Positions 1 to 6,436 of a DNA stretch of 18,962 bases are shown piece after piece. The notes beneath the pieces were generated by a model that ran no database searches, was not told where the DNA came from, and saw only the letters and a list, made by a program, of their open reading frames with translations. Within the stretch, counting starts at the first letter, position 1; every line of letters starts with the position of its first letter. This stretch comes from JAVBPB01 sp031549965. Its GTDB lineage: Bacteria > Bacillota > Clostridia > Lachnospirales > Lachnospiraceae. A program made the translations under genes and the position numbers. The stretch covers positions 1 through 18,962 of the forward strand of contig JAVBPB010000105.1 in NCBI GenBank assembly GCA_031549965.1. The letters run 5' to 3'.

Positions 1-108
1 TATCCAATTGTGCAGACCGGCCGACGAAGCGTTTATGTTTTGTCAAGACTTTGCTTGCAAAGGCTTGTAAAAAACATGCTGAAGGAGGGTAAGGCAAACA
101 ATTGGATA
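1..108. repeat. Large imperfect palindrome at the window's left edge
   Basis: Positions 1-11 (TATCCAATTGT) are perfectly complementary to 98-108 (ACAATTGGATA). Inside lies a second hairpin, 35-77, with arms running from ATGTTTT to AAAACAT. Its inner stem is CTTTGC-TT-GCAAAG, and about 17 of 20 positions pair. The part between the outer and inner stems (12-34 against 78-97) pairs poorly and is more GC-rich than its surroundings. The element may be a transcription terminator of an upstream gene outside the window or a REP/MITE-like palindromic repeat. The matching outer ends favour a discrete element. No coding sequence is supported here. Confidence 0.6.
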
Positions 109-317
109 TATATACACTCATATTCATCTGAAAAATTTACAAAACCTAAACCAAGGACTTTTTCAGTGGCCTCAATTAACCCACTAAACTTTTTTGGCAC
201 TTTGGTCGATAATTGCGACAGAAAATACTTGCATAATTTACTCCCGTATAATAATATGTTAGTATGATTTTTGTACAACAATATACGAAAGATTAAAAAT
301 TAGTAATGGAGTGATTT
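109..317. other. AT-rich leader upstream of folC, no gene seen
   Basis: No open reading frame with a credible ribosome binding site is present. TATAAT occurs at 247-252 and could be a -10 element for folC, but no good -35 hexamer sits 16-18 bases upstream, so I do not call a promoter. The folC ribosome binding site (GGAG, 308-311) closes the region. Confidence 0.4.
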
Positions 318-1643
318 TTGTTGAATTACAATGAAGTAGTAAATCAGTTGTTTAGTATGCCTAAATTTACAAAAAAAAATGATTTGAATAATACTAGGCA
401 TTTATTAAACATGCTCAATCGCCAAAAGAGGGATTTAAAAATAATCCATGTGGCAGGAACTAATGGAAAGGGTTCTGTATGTGCTTTTATTGCAAATGTA
501 TTAAAAGAATCTAACATAAATTTTGGTTTATTTACGTCGCCTCATTTAATAAAAGTTAATGAAAGAATTAAAATAAATAATGAGGAAATTGATAATGACA
601 AATTTGTAAATGCATTTTGTGAAGTCAAAAAACATGTTGAAGAAATGTGTACCAATGGATTTAACTATCCTTCCTTTTTTGAATATATATTTGCCATGGC
701 AATGTATATCTTTTATGAGAGTGATGTGGAATATGTTATTCTTGAAACAGGGCTTGGAGGCAGACTAGATGCAACAAATTCACTATTTAAAAAGGAGCTT
801 TCTATTATTACTTCAATAGGTCTTGATCATACAGAAATATTAGGAGATACCATTGAAAAAATTGCTTTGGAAAAAGCTGACATAATAAGGAAAGATACAC
901 CGGTAATATATAATTCCAGTGATATAATTGTAAAAAGCATATTGGAGAAGAAAATAAATGAAATAGGTGCGGTGGGATATTCTATTTCTAAAGATAATTA
1001 TAAAATTAAAAAAAATTATAATAAATATATTGATTTTTGTGTGAATTGTGAGTATTATGTATATGATAATGTAAAAATTTTAATGAAAGCTAAATATCAG
1101 GTTGAAAACGCAATATTGTCAATGCTGGCACTTAATATATTAATGAAAAATGAAAATAAAATTTCTCATGAAACTATTAAAAGTGGAATTAGTACAACCA
1201 TATGGGAAGGCCGAATGGAAGAGGTAAGTCATAATATTATTGTAGACGGTGCCCACAACATAGATGGCATAAAAAGATTTATTGAATCTATAAATGACTT
1301 TTATAAAAACAATACTAAAACATTGATATTTTCTGTAGTTAATGACAAGGATTATACAAAAATGATTAGGTTATTATGTGAGGAAGTAAATTTTAATAAT
1401 ATAATAATCACCCAACTAAATAGTAATAGAGGTGTTTTGGCACCCACTTTGTCAAAGATATTTAAGCAATACACTAACGCTAATATCGAAGAAACAATAA
1501 CTATAGAAGAGGCGATAAAGCTTTCGAAAAAACTTTCTAAGGAGGAAGAAATAATCTTTTGTGCAGGCTCTTTATATCTAGTGGGAGAAATAAAAGATTA
1601 TTTAATTAGTAATGAAATAAACAACTTTCAGGAGGAACTATGA
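318..1643 (+). CDS. folC: Bifunctional folylpolyglutamate synthase / dihydrofolate synthase
   Basis: FolC adds glutamate to folates (and often to dihydropteroate) using ATP in the cytoplasm; polyglutamylation retains folate cofactors needed, among others, by thymidylate synthase. The 441 residues match the usual FolC length. Visible Mur-ligase-family motifs are the P-loop GTNGKGS (residues 47-53), LETGLGGRLDATN (142-154), HTEILG (171-176), EKADIIR (185-191, with the Lys expected to be carbamylated), WEGRMEE (296-302) and DGAHN (310-314). I chose the TTG start at 318 because GGAG lies six bases upstream; TTG at 321 is also possible. The stop codon overlaps the start of the next small gene by four bases (ATGA), so the two are probably translationally coupled. 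Confidence 0.95.
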   Translation: MLNYNEVVNQLFSMPKFTKKNDLNNTRHLLNMLNRQKRDLKIIHVAGTNGKGSVCAFIANVLKESNINFGLFTSPHLIKVNERIKINNEEIDNDKFVNAFCEVKKHVEEMCTNGFNYPSFFEYIFAMAMYIFYESDVEYVILETGLGGRLDATNSLFKKELSIITSIGLDHTEILGDTIEKIALEKADIIRKDTPVIYNSSDIIVKSILEKKINEIGAVGYSISKDNYKIKKNYNKYIDFCVNCEYYVYDNVKILMKAKYQVENAILSMLALNILMKNENKISHETIKSGISTTIWEGRMEEVSHNIIVDGAHNIDGIKRFIESINDFYKNNTKTLIFSVVNDKDYTKMIRLLCEEVNFNNIIITQLNSNRGVLAPTLSKIFKQYTNANIEETITIEEAIKLSKKLSKEEEIIFCAGSLYLVGEIKDYLISNEINNFQEEL

Positions 1644-1789
1644 TTAATTTTGAAGAAGAAGTAGTAAAGTTTAAACCAAGTTTGGAAGTGGAAGAAGCTG
1701 AGGAAGCCATTTTTAATAATGATTCTAAAGATGTAACTGACATTATTCAGGAAATGTTAAAAGAAATTAACAAGACTAAAGATAGATAG
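1640..1789 (+). CDS. Small acidic protein (49 aa), translationally coupled to folC
   Basis: This reading frame starts on the ATGA that ends folC, with AGGAGG at 1630-1635 just upstream, and stops ten bases before the next gene. The product begins MINFEEEVVKFKP and is rich in Glu in its first half (EVEEAEEA). Its basic tail ends EINKTKDR. It has no membrane segment, signal peptide or Cys. The strong ribosome binding site, ATGA overlap and tight spacing to both neighbours make it a credible real gene. I do not recognise a family and assign no function. It could be a small regulatory or adaptor protein. Confidence 0.7.
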   Translation: MINFEEEVVKFKPSLEVEEAEEAIFNNDSKDVTDIIQEMLKEINKTKDR

Positions 1790-1799
1790 GAAGATTTAT

Positions 1800-3233
1800 A
1801 TGAATTGTCCAAAATGTTCAAACCAATTAACCAGCCATGACTATTGTAGTGAATGTGGTGAAGATATAAGACTTTATAAAAAGATAATACGGTATTCCAA
1901 TGCATACTATAATGAGGGATTAGAAAAGGCAAAACTTCGAGATTTAACAGGTGCAATACAAAGTTTATCAAAAAGTTTAAGATTTGATAAGAAAAACATT
2001 GAGGCAAGGAACCTTTTAGGACTTATTTATTATGAAATGGGTGAAGTTGTAAATGCTCTTAGTGAATGGGTTATTAGTGTGAATCTTAAAACAGGAAGTA
2101 ATCCGGCTTCAACATATATTAAAAACATTCAATCTAATCCTACTAAGTTAGAAACTATAAATACTACAATAAAAAAATATAATCAGGCTTTAATTCAGGC
2201 AAAATCAGGAAGTTACGATCTGGCAATTTTGCAATTGAAGAAAGTATTAAGCTTGAACTCTAATTTTTTAAGAGCCTATCACCTTCTTTCATTGCTATAT
2301 ATTAGAAGTAAGGATTATGAAAAGGCAAAAAAATTATTATTAAAAGCCAATAAGATTGATATTAATAATACCACAACCCTTAGATACCTTAAGGAAATTG
2401 GTGTTGATAATGTAAATGAAGAAAGACCAGTAGTAAAAAGAGAGAGTGTAAGACAGTCCTCTTCCATTAGTGATAATAATGACACTAATAAAACAGTATC
2501 AAAGGTTAATCATCCAATTGAACCAATAGGAGCATATAAGGAGGACAAGCCTAATATTATGCTTTTTGTTAATTTAGTAATTGGTATATTTATTGGAGTG
2601 GCAGTTTTATATTTTTTAGTAGTTCCAAATACCATAAAGAGTATAGAAGCTGAAAGTACATCTATAAAGCTTCAGCTTAGTGAGGAACTTGCAAGCAGAA
2701 ATGCAACAATTTCTACATTAGAGTCAAAAATATCTTCTCAGGAAGCAAAAATTACCTCATTAGAGAAAGAAATCAAAGGAGAGGAAGAAGTTGTTGAAAC
2801 AACTACCGAAATTAGTGTTGAACCTGATTATGAAGAATTGATTGTTGCAATTAGTGATCATTTGGGTGGAGATAATAAACAGGTAGCATTTGATTTATTA
2901 GAAGTAAACCCAGACAGCTTAATACTTGAAAAGGCTAAAAAAATATATACTGATTTAGTGGAAGAAACTTTTTTAACAGCTTCAACAGAATGGTATAATT
3001 CGGGTCATGACCATTATTCATCAGGAAAATATGAAGAGGCTATTGAAGAATTTAATATGGCGTTAAAGTTTGATGATAAAAATGCTGATGCAATATATTT
3101 TTTAGGAAGAGCATATGACAGACTAGGAAATACTGATGAAGCAAAAAATTATTATGATAAAATTATTAATGAATTTCCAGAATCTAGTAGACTTGCAGAA
3201 GCAAAATCTAAAAGAAATGCTTTAGGAGATTAA
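1800..3233 (+). CDS. Zinc-ribbon, TPR and coiled-coil membrane protein
   Basis: The 477-residue protein starts with a four-Cys zinc ribbon (C3, C6, C16, C19; CPKC...CSEC). It continues with TPR-like helical repeats at about 35-97 and 127-192 and a polar Ser/Asn-rich linker. A single membrane segment follows at about 254-275, then a heptad-like coiled coil at 279-328 and further TPRs at about 395-465 (AIYFLGRAYDRLGNTDEA). The zinc ribbon and first TPRs carry no signal peptide and so are probably cytoplasmic, with the coiled coil and second TPR set outside. This topology is inferred. Such proteins usually act as scaffolds, but no partner can be named. The ATG at 1800 has AGGAAG (1789-1794) upstream. 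It is probably co-transcribed with folC and ends at a hairpin terminator. Confidence 0.8.
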   Translation: MNCPKCSNQLTSHDYCSECGEDIRLYKKIIRYSNAYYNEGLEKAKLRDLTGAIQSLSKSLRFDKKNIEARNLLGLIYYEMGEVVNALSEWVISVNLKTGSNPASTYIKNIQSNPTKLETINTTIKKYNQALIQAKSGSYDLAILQLKKVLSLNSNFLRAYHLLSLLYIRSKDYEKAKKLLLKANKIDINNTTTLRYLKEIGVDNVNEERPVVKRESVRQSSSISDNNDTNKTVSKVNHPIEPIGAYKEDKPNIMLFVNLVIGIFIGVAVLYFLVVPNTIKSIEAESTSIKLQLSEELASRNATISTLESKISSQEAKITSLEKEIKGEEEVVETTTEISVEPDYEELIVAISDHLGGDNKQVAFDLLEVNPDSLILEKAKKIYTDLVEETFLTASTEWYNSGHDHYSSGKYEEAIEEFNMALKFDDKNADAIYFLGRAYDRLGNTDEAKNYYDKIINEFPESSRLAEAKSKRNALGD

Positions 3234-3240
3234 TATAACA

Positions 3241-3267
3241 AAAAATGAGCAGTTTTGCTCTTTTTTT
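3241..3267 (+). terminator. Rho-independent terminator after the TPR gene
   Basis: A short hairpin GAGCA-GTTT-TGCTC (3247-3260) is followed by seven T (3261-3267) and preceded by an A tract. It lies eight bases after the TPR gene stop and separates the folC cluster from spoIIA. The stem is only five base pairs plus possible A-T extension, so readthrough is possible. Confidence 0.75.
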
Positions 3268-3307
3268 GGGGATTCAACAGTAAAAATATGTAAATAGGAG
3301 GAATAAT

Positions 3308-3646
3308 ATGGATTTTGAATTAGAAGTAATAAACAGATGTCTGATTTTAAATTTAACTCGTGAGTTAGATCATCATCAGGCTAAAGCAATACAGGAAAAA
3401 TCAGATAAACTTATAAATAACAATAATATTAAGCATATTATTTTTGATTTTTCAAATACAGTATTTATGGATAGTTCTGGTATTGGGCTAATAATGGGAA
3501 GATATAAAAAAGTTATTTTCAATGGAGGAAAAGTTTGTGTAACAAATATTTGTCAGGAAGTTGACAGGATTTTTGTGATTTCGGGACTTTATAAGATTAT
3601 AGAAAAATATGAAAATGTAGATGATGCTTTAGCATCACTTAGATAG
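3308..3646 (+). CDS. spoIIAA: Anti-sigma-F factor antagonist SpoIIAA
   Basis: SpoIIAA is a STAS-domain protein. Unphosphorylated, it binds SpoIIAB and frees sigma-F in the forespore; SpoIIAB phosphorylates it and the phosphatase SpoIIE reactivates it. The 112-residue protein has the ELDHHQA segment near residue 19 and the phosphorylation motif FMDSSGIG. The first Ser, S56, is the equivalent of B. subtilis S58. GRYKKV follows, as in the Bacillus protein. The ATG at 3308 has a strong AGGAGG six bases upstream. It is the first gene of a three-gene operon with spoIIAB 11 bases downstream. Unlike B. subtilis, no dacF gene precedes it. I found no convincing sigma-H promoter in the short gap upstream; the TTCAACA at 3273-3279 is only a weak Spo0A-box resemblance. 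Confidence 0.96.
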   Translation: MDFELEVINRCLILNLTRELDHHQAKAIQEKSDKLINNNNIKHIIFDFSNTVFMDSSGIGLIMGRYKKVIFNGGKVCVTNICQEVDRIFVISGLYKIIEKYENVDDALASLR

Positions 3647-3657
3647 GGGGAAATAGA

Positions 3658-4098
3658 ATGGAATATACTAATGAAATGAAATTAGAACTTGATAGTAAAT
3701 CACAAAATGAAGGTTTTGCCAGGGTGTGCGTGGCCGCATTTATAACCTACCTTGACCCGACCATTGAAGAGATTTCGGACATTAAAACAGCAGTATCCGA
3801 GGCAGTTACCAATGCCGTCATTCATGGATATGAAAATGGTCCAGGTAAAATTTACATAAGCTGTAGAATTAAAGGTAATGAGTTAACAATAGAAATTTCG
3901 GATAAAGGTGTAGGTATTTTAGACATTGAAAAAGCAAAGGAACCTTTATATACCACAAGACCTGAGTTAGAAAGATCCGGAATGGGATTTACTTTTATGG
4001 AAACTTTTATGGATAGTGTAGAAATAATATCTAATATTAATGAAGGCACTACAGTAATTATGAAAAAAATTATAAACAGAAATTACAATGCAAATTAA
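3658..4098 (+). CDS. spoIIAB: Anti-sigma-F factor and SpoIIAA kinase SpoIIAB
   Basis: SpoIIAB is a GHKL-fold Ser kinase. With ATP it holds sigma-F inactive or phosphorylates SpoIIAA, and is released in the forespore. The 146-residue protein shows the N box EAVTNAVIHGYENG (from residue 48, with E48 the likely general base and N52 the Mg-ligand position). The G1 box is ISDKGVGI (80-87) and the G2 region RSGMGFTFME (106-115). Length matches the family. AGGGGGA stands just before the ATG at 3658. The gene sits between its two partners, spoIIAA and sigF, in the conserved order. Part of its 5' half (about 3720-3815) uses more GC-rich codons than its neighbours, without any disruption. Confidence 0.96.
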   Translation: MEYTNEMKLELDSKSQNEGFARVCVAAFITYLDPTIEEISDIKTAVSEAVTNAVIHGYENGPGKIYISCRIKGNELTIEISDKGVGILDIEKAKEPLYTTRPELERSGMGFTFMETFMDSVEIISNINEGTTVIMKKIINRNYNAN

Positions 4099-4112
4099 AG
4101 GGTGTGAATTAA

Positions 4113-4832
4113 ATGGATACACTTGAACTAATTGAATTAGCCAAGAATGGAGATAAACAAGCAAGGGATAGGATTGTTAATGAAAACATTGGTTTAGTTT
4201 GGAGCATTGTAAGAAGATTTGCTAACCGTGGACATGAGATGGAGGATTTATTTCAAATTGGCAGTATTGGACTTATTAAGTCCATTGACAAATTTGATAC
4301 AAGTTTTGATGTTCGTTTTTCAACATACGCAGTCCCCATGATTACTGGAGAGATTAAACGTTTTTTAAGAGACGACGGTATGATAAAGGTAAGCAGAACT
4401 CTAAAAGAAACTGCCAATAAGGTTCGTATTACAAGAGAAATTCTCAATAATAGAATGAACAGAGAACCAACAATTAATGAAATTGCTGATGAAATTGGAA
4501 TTGCTGAAGAAGAAATAGTAATGGCACTAGAATCTAATGCTGAGGTTGAATCTTTGCATAAAACAATTTATCAAGGAGATGGTAATGCGATTTTTTTGAT
4601 TGATAAACTAGTTGAAAAAAAGGATGAAAATGAAAGCTTGATTGACAGGCTGGCATTAAAGGAGGTACTTGAATCTTTAGATGAAAAGGAACAAGAAATA
4701 ATTAAGCTTAGATACTTTGAAGAAAAAACCCAAACTGAAATTGCGAAAGTTATGGGAATTTCACAGGTTCAGGTATCAAGGCTTGAGAAAAAAATATTAA
4801 AAAATATGAGAGATATGATGACTTTGGTTTAG
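4113..4832 (+). CDS. sigF: RNA polymerase sporulation sigma factor sigma-F
   Basis: Sigma-F is the first forespore-specific sigma factor; it turns on early forespore genes, including the one for sigma-G in known systems. The 239-residue protein has region 2 (EDLFQIGSIGLIKSIDKFD, then FSTYAVPMITGEIKRFLRDD, about 44-88), a region 3 helix-turn-helix around 117-140, and region 4 with the DNA-binding helices TEIAKVMGISQVQVSRLEKK near the C-terminus. The SQVQVSRLEKK ending is typical of SigF/SigG/SigB-type factors, and its place after spoIIAB identifies it as SigF. The ATG at 4113 follows AGGGTGTGA. No simple terminator follows; a long palindromic repeat begins within six bases of the stop. Confidence 0.95.
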   Translation: MDTLELIELAKNGDKQARDRIVNENIGLVWSIVRRFANRGHEMEDLFQIGSIGLIKSIDKFDTSFDVRFSTYAVPMITGEIKRFLRDDGMIKVSRTLKETANKVRITREILNNRMNREPTINEIADEIGIAEEEIVMALESNAEVESLHKTIYQGDGNAIFLIDKLVEKKDENESLIDRLALKEVLESLDEKEQEIIKLRYFEEKTQTEIAKVMGISQVQVSRLEKKILKNMRDMMTLV

Positions 4833-4837
4833 GGTGT

Positions 4838-5050
4838 GTGAATATTTTGCGAACGGACGCTTTGCCCTTTTAGTCTTTCTGCTCCATGATAGGGGATTTA
4901 TGCTATAAAAAGACCGACGTTTCAAACATTCCAATGAGCCTATGAAAAAACCATAGTCTCATTTCCATGGCACTAACGGTCTTTTTATAGCATAAATCCC
5001 CTATCATGGAGTTGTAGGTTTTTGAGGCAAAGCTGAGTATTCATAAAATG
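4838..5050 (+). repeat. Palindromic repeat element, copy 1 (inverted partner of 5374-5584)
   Basis: A ~213-bp element just after sigF. Its core is a perfect 34-bp inverted repeat, 4883-4916 against 4977-5010, around a 60-base loop. That loop holds its own small stem (AATGAG-C-CTATG / CATAG-T-CTCATT). Outside the core are matching ends GCTTTGCC (4859-4866) and GGCAAAGC (5026-5033), so the whole element can fold on itself. The reverse complement of copy 2 aligns along its full length with few differences. No ORF with a ribosome binding site and no transposase is present. It looks like a non-autonomous MITE or palindrome-type repeat. Transcribed behind sigF, it would form a large 3' hairpin. Confidence 0.85.
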
Positions 5051-5373
5051 TAAATAATTTAAAAACATTTATAAACTTTATTCTTATCCTTTTATTAAAA
5101 TCAGATGTTTTAGAATATTAATGGTTAAATAGTATTATTAATTTGGGAAAATTCATTACTTTTAGTATGGGTTTTCTTTTTTTATTTGGATGTAAAATGT
5201 ATATAAGGACTGTATTATATATAAACTATTATTTAAAGATTTTAACATTTTGATAAACCTAAATTGTGATATGTATAATATATTCAATGATTTATTACTT
5301 GATATATAAATCGGTTTTATATTAAATTAAAACAAGCGAATTTCGTATTGAATAAATGCTCTTAAAGTAATTA
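5051..5373. other. 323-bp AT-rich non-coding segment between the two inverted repeat copies
   Basis: This stretch is very A+T-rich and has stops in all frames at short intervals. The longest candidate, a 28-residue frame at 5167, has no ribosome binding site. A sigma-A-like promoter is visible at 5250-5279 (listed separately). I see no tRNA-like or other structured RNA. It may be the original intergenic DNA between two independent insertions, the interior of one foldback-type element, or an invertible segment. Confidence 0.5.
5250..5279 (+). promoter_or_regulatory. Possible sigma-A promoter inside the segment flanked by inverted repeats
   Basis: TTGATA (5250-5255) and TATAAT (5274-5279) are separated by 18 bases and point toward the second repeat copy and the spoVA genes. 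The match is 11 of 12 to the consensus hexamers. The surrounding DNA is so A+T-rich that chance matches are not rare, so this is tentative. Confidence 0.35.
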
Positions 5374-5584
5374 CATTGTATGAATATCCAGCTTTGCCTC
5401 AAAAAACTACAACTCCATGATAGGGATTTATGTTATAAAAAGACCGTTAGTGCCATGGAAATGAGACTATGGTTTTTTCATAGGCCATTGGAATGTTTGA
5501 AACGTCGGTCTTTTTATAACATAAATCCCTATCATGGAGTAGAAAGACTAAAAAGGCAAAGCGTACGTTTGCTAAAAATTCTCA
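5374..5584 (-). repeat. Palindromic repeat element, copy 2 (reverse orientation)
   Basis: The reverse complement of this ~211-bp stretch aligns with 4838-5050. Its core is a perfect 33-bp inverted repeat, 5414-5446 against 5506-5538, around a 59-base loop. Compared with copy 1, the core has lost one G from the GGGG run together with the matching C on the other arm. A C-G pair is also replaced by T-A (TGCTAT/ATAGCA becomes TGTTAT/ATAACA). Both arms therefore changed together and the stem stayed perfect. The loop has lost one A. The element ends about 25 bases before a candidate sigma-G promoter for the spoVA operon. Confidence 0.85.
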
Positions 5585-5608
5585 AATAATACCATCCAAA
5601 TATTCTCA

Positions 5609-5637
5609 GTATAAAGAAGTTTATATGATAAATACTA
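5609..5637 (+). promoter_or_regulatory. Candidate sigma-G (forespore) promoter for the spoVA operon
   Basis: GTATA (5609-5613) and AATACTA (5631-5637) are separated by 17 bases. They fit the sigma-G pattern GMATR / CATNMTA at 4 of 5 and 6 of 7 positions. The site is 26 bases before the first start codon (5664), and spoVA operons are sigma-G targets in characterised spore formers. The position is persuasive, the sequence match only moderate. Confidence 0.45.
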
Positions 5638-5663
5638 ATATCAAATATTGAAGGAGTGATTTT

Positions 5664-5813
5664 ATGAAAAGTTTGAAGCGTGCTTATTTTATTTCTTTTA
5701 TTGTTGTAGTTTTTGTAATTGCAATATTATATTATGTGAATTCTTTGGATAACACGGCAGAAGTATTTGATGGTATTTTAGTTAAACTTAGTGACTGGAA
5801 TTTTAGTGTATGA
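5664..5813 (+). CDS. Small single-pass membrane protein (49 aa) leading the spoVA operon
   Basis: The product begins MKSLKRAYFISF, has one strongly hydrophobic segment at about residues 7-25 (FISFIVVVFVIAILYYV), then a 24-residue tail ending KLSDWNFSV. The positive-inside rule puts the tail outside the cell membrane, that is, between forespore membranes if expressed there. AAGGAGTGAT (5651-5660) is a strong ribosome binding site. The stop overlaps the spoVAA start as ATGA, and spoVAA lacks a strong ribosome binding site of its own, so translation of spoVAA may depend on this frame. That arrangement is the main support for its being real. I do not recognise the family; it is not one of the named SpoVA subunits. 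Sporulation-linked expression is inferred from position. Confidence 0.7.
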   Translation: MKSLKRAYFISFIVVVFVIAILYYVNSLDNTAEVFDGILVKLSDWNFSV

Positions 5814-6436
5814 ATGATGTTGTATATATAAAAATTGATGAGAATGTACAGGTTAAAAAAAGAAAGATATTAATAGAAGATATTGCAAAAGTATATTGCA
5901 GTAAAAAGGATGTATTGAACAAAGTTAAATCTTTATTGGTACTGCAAATAGACAGTAAACAGGATAAAAAGTATATTTTTTCTATTATGAAAATTATGGA
6001 GATTATTGGAGAGGCTATGTCTCAAGTTGAAATTGTTAATTTAGGTGAAGAAGATTTTATTGTATCATATGATTGCGGAAAAAAAGAACCTAAATGGCTT
6101 GAGCTTTCTAAAATTTTATTCGTTTGCCTTACAACCTTTTTTGGTTCAGCATTTGCCATAATGACATTTAATAATGATGTTGATACGGCAGGGGTTTTTG
6201 ATATGTTATATAAGCTAGTTACAGGTGATATTCCTATGGGCCCCACAATTTTGGAATTATCTTATTCTATTGGATTAACAGGTGGAATTATTGTATTTTA
6301 CAATCATTTTTCAAAGAAAAAACTTAGTGAAGATCCTACACCTATTGAAATCGAAATGCGTCTTTATGAAGATGATTTAAATGAAGCTTTTATTAAAGAA
6401 GCAAATAGGGGAGGAAAGACTATTGACGTTAATTGA
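5810..6436 (+). CDS. spoVAA: Stage V sporulation protein AA
   Basis: SpoVAA is part of the SpoVA complex in the spore inner membrane that carries Ca-dipicolinic acid into the forespore and releases it at germination. The 208-residue protein matches the Bacillus family in length and layout. It has a soluble N-terminal domain (about 1-95) and a membrane segment around 97-121 (FGSAFAIMTFNNDV). A second follows around 148-172 (YSIGLTGGIIVFYNHF), then the typical tail KKKLSEDPTPIEIEMRLYEDDLN. Start ATG 5810 overlaps the preceding stop by four bases and the 3' end overlaps spoVAB by 14 bases. SpoVAA and SpoVAB are absent from many Clostridium sensu stricto genomes, so their presence is informative about lineage. 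Confidence 0.93.
   Translation: MNDVVYIKIDENVQVKKRKILIEDIAKVYCSKKDVLNKVKSLLVLQIDSKQDKKYIFSIMKIMEIIGEAMSQVEIVNLGEEDFIVSYDCGKKEPKWLELSKILFVCLTTFFGSAFAIMTFNNDVDTAGVFDMLYKLVTGDIPMGPTILELSYSIGLTGGIIVFYNHFSKKKLSEDPTPIEIEMRLYEDDLNEAFIKEANRGGKTIDVN

Noticed and set aside
10..267. Open frames on both strands before folC
   Set aside because: They run through the palindrome at 1-108, lack ribosome binding sites and their products show no coherent domain.
3271..3307. Spo0A box or sigma-H promoter in front of spoIIAA
   Set aside because: TTCAACA resembles an inverted Spo0A box at 6 of 7 core positions, but no matching -10/-35 pair is present; too weak to annotate.
5167..5253. 28-codon frame in the segment between the repeats
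   Set aside because: No ribosome binding site, low complexity and A+T-rich; chance frame.
4838..5584. Insertion sequence with a decayed transposase between the inverted copies
   Set aside because: The interior has stops in all frames and no recognisable transposase fragment, so an IS remnant cannot be supported from this window alone.
5380..5589. 69-codon open frame across the second repeat copy
   Set aside because: It lies entirely within the palindromic repeat, starts in its edge, has no ribosome binding site and its sequence is explained by the repeat.
6381..6422. Upstream ATG start for spoVAB
   Set aside because: It would overlap spoVAA by 56 bases and add 14 polar residues not typical of the family; TTG 6423 has a good ribosome binding site and gives the usual length.
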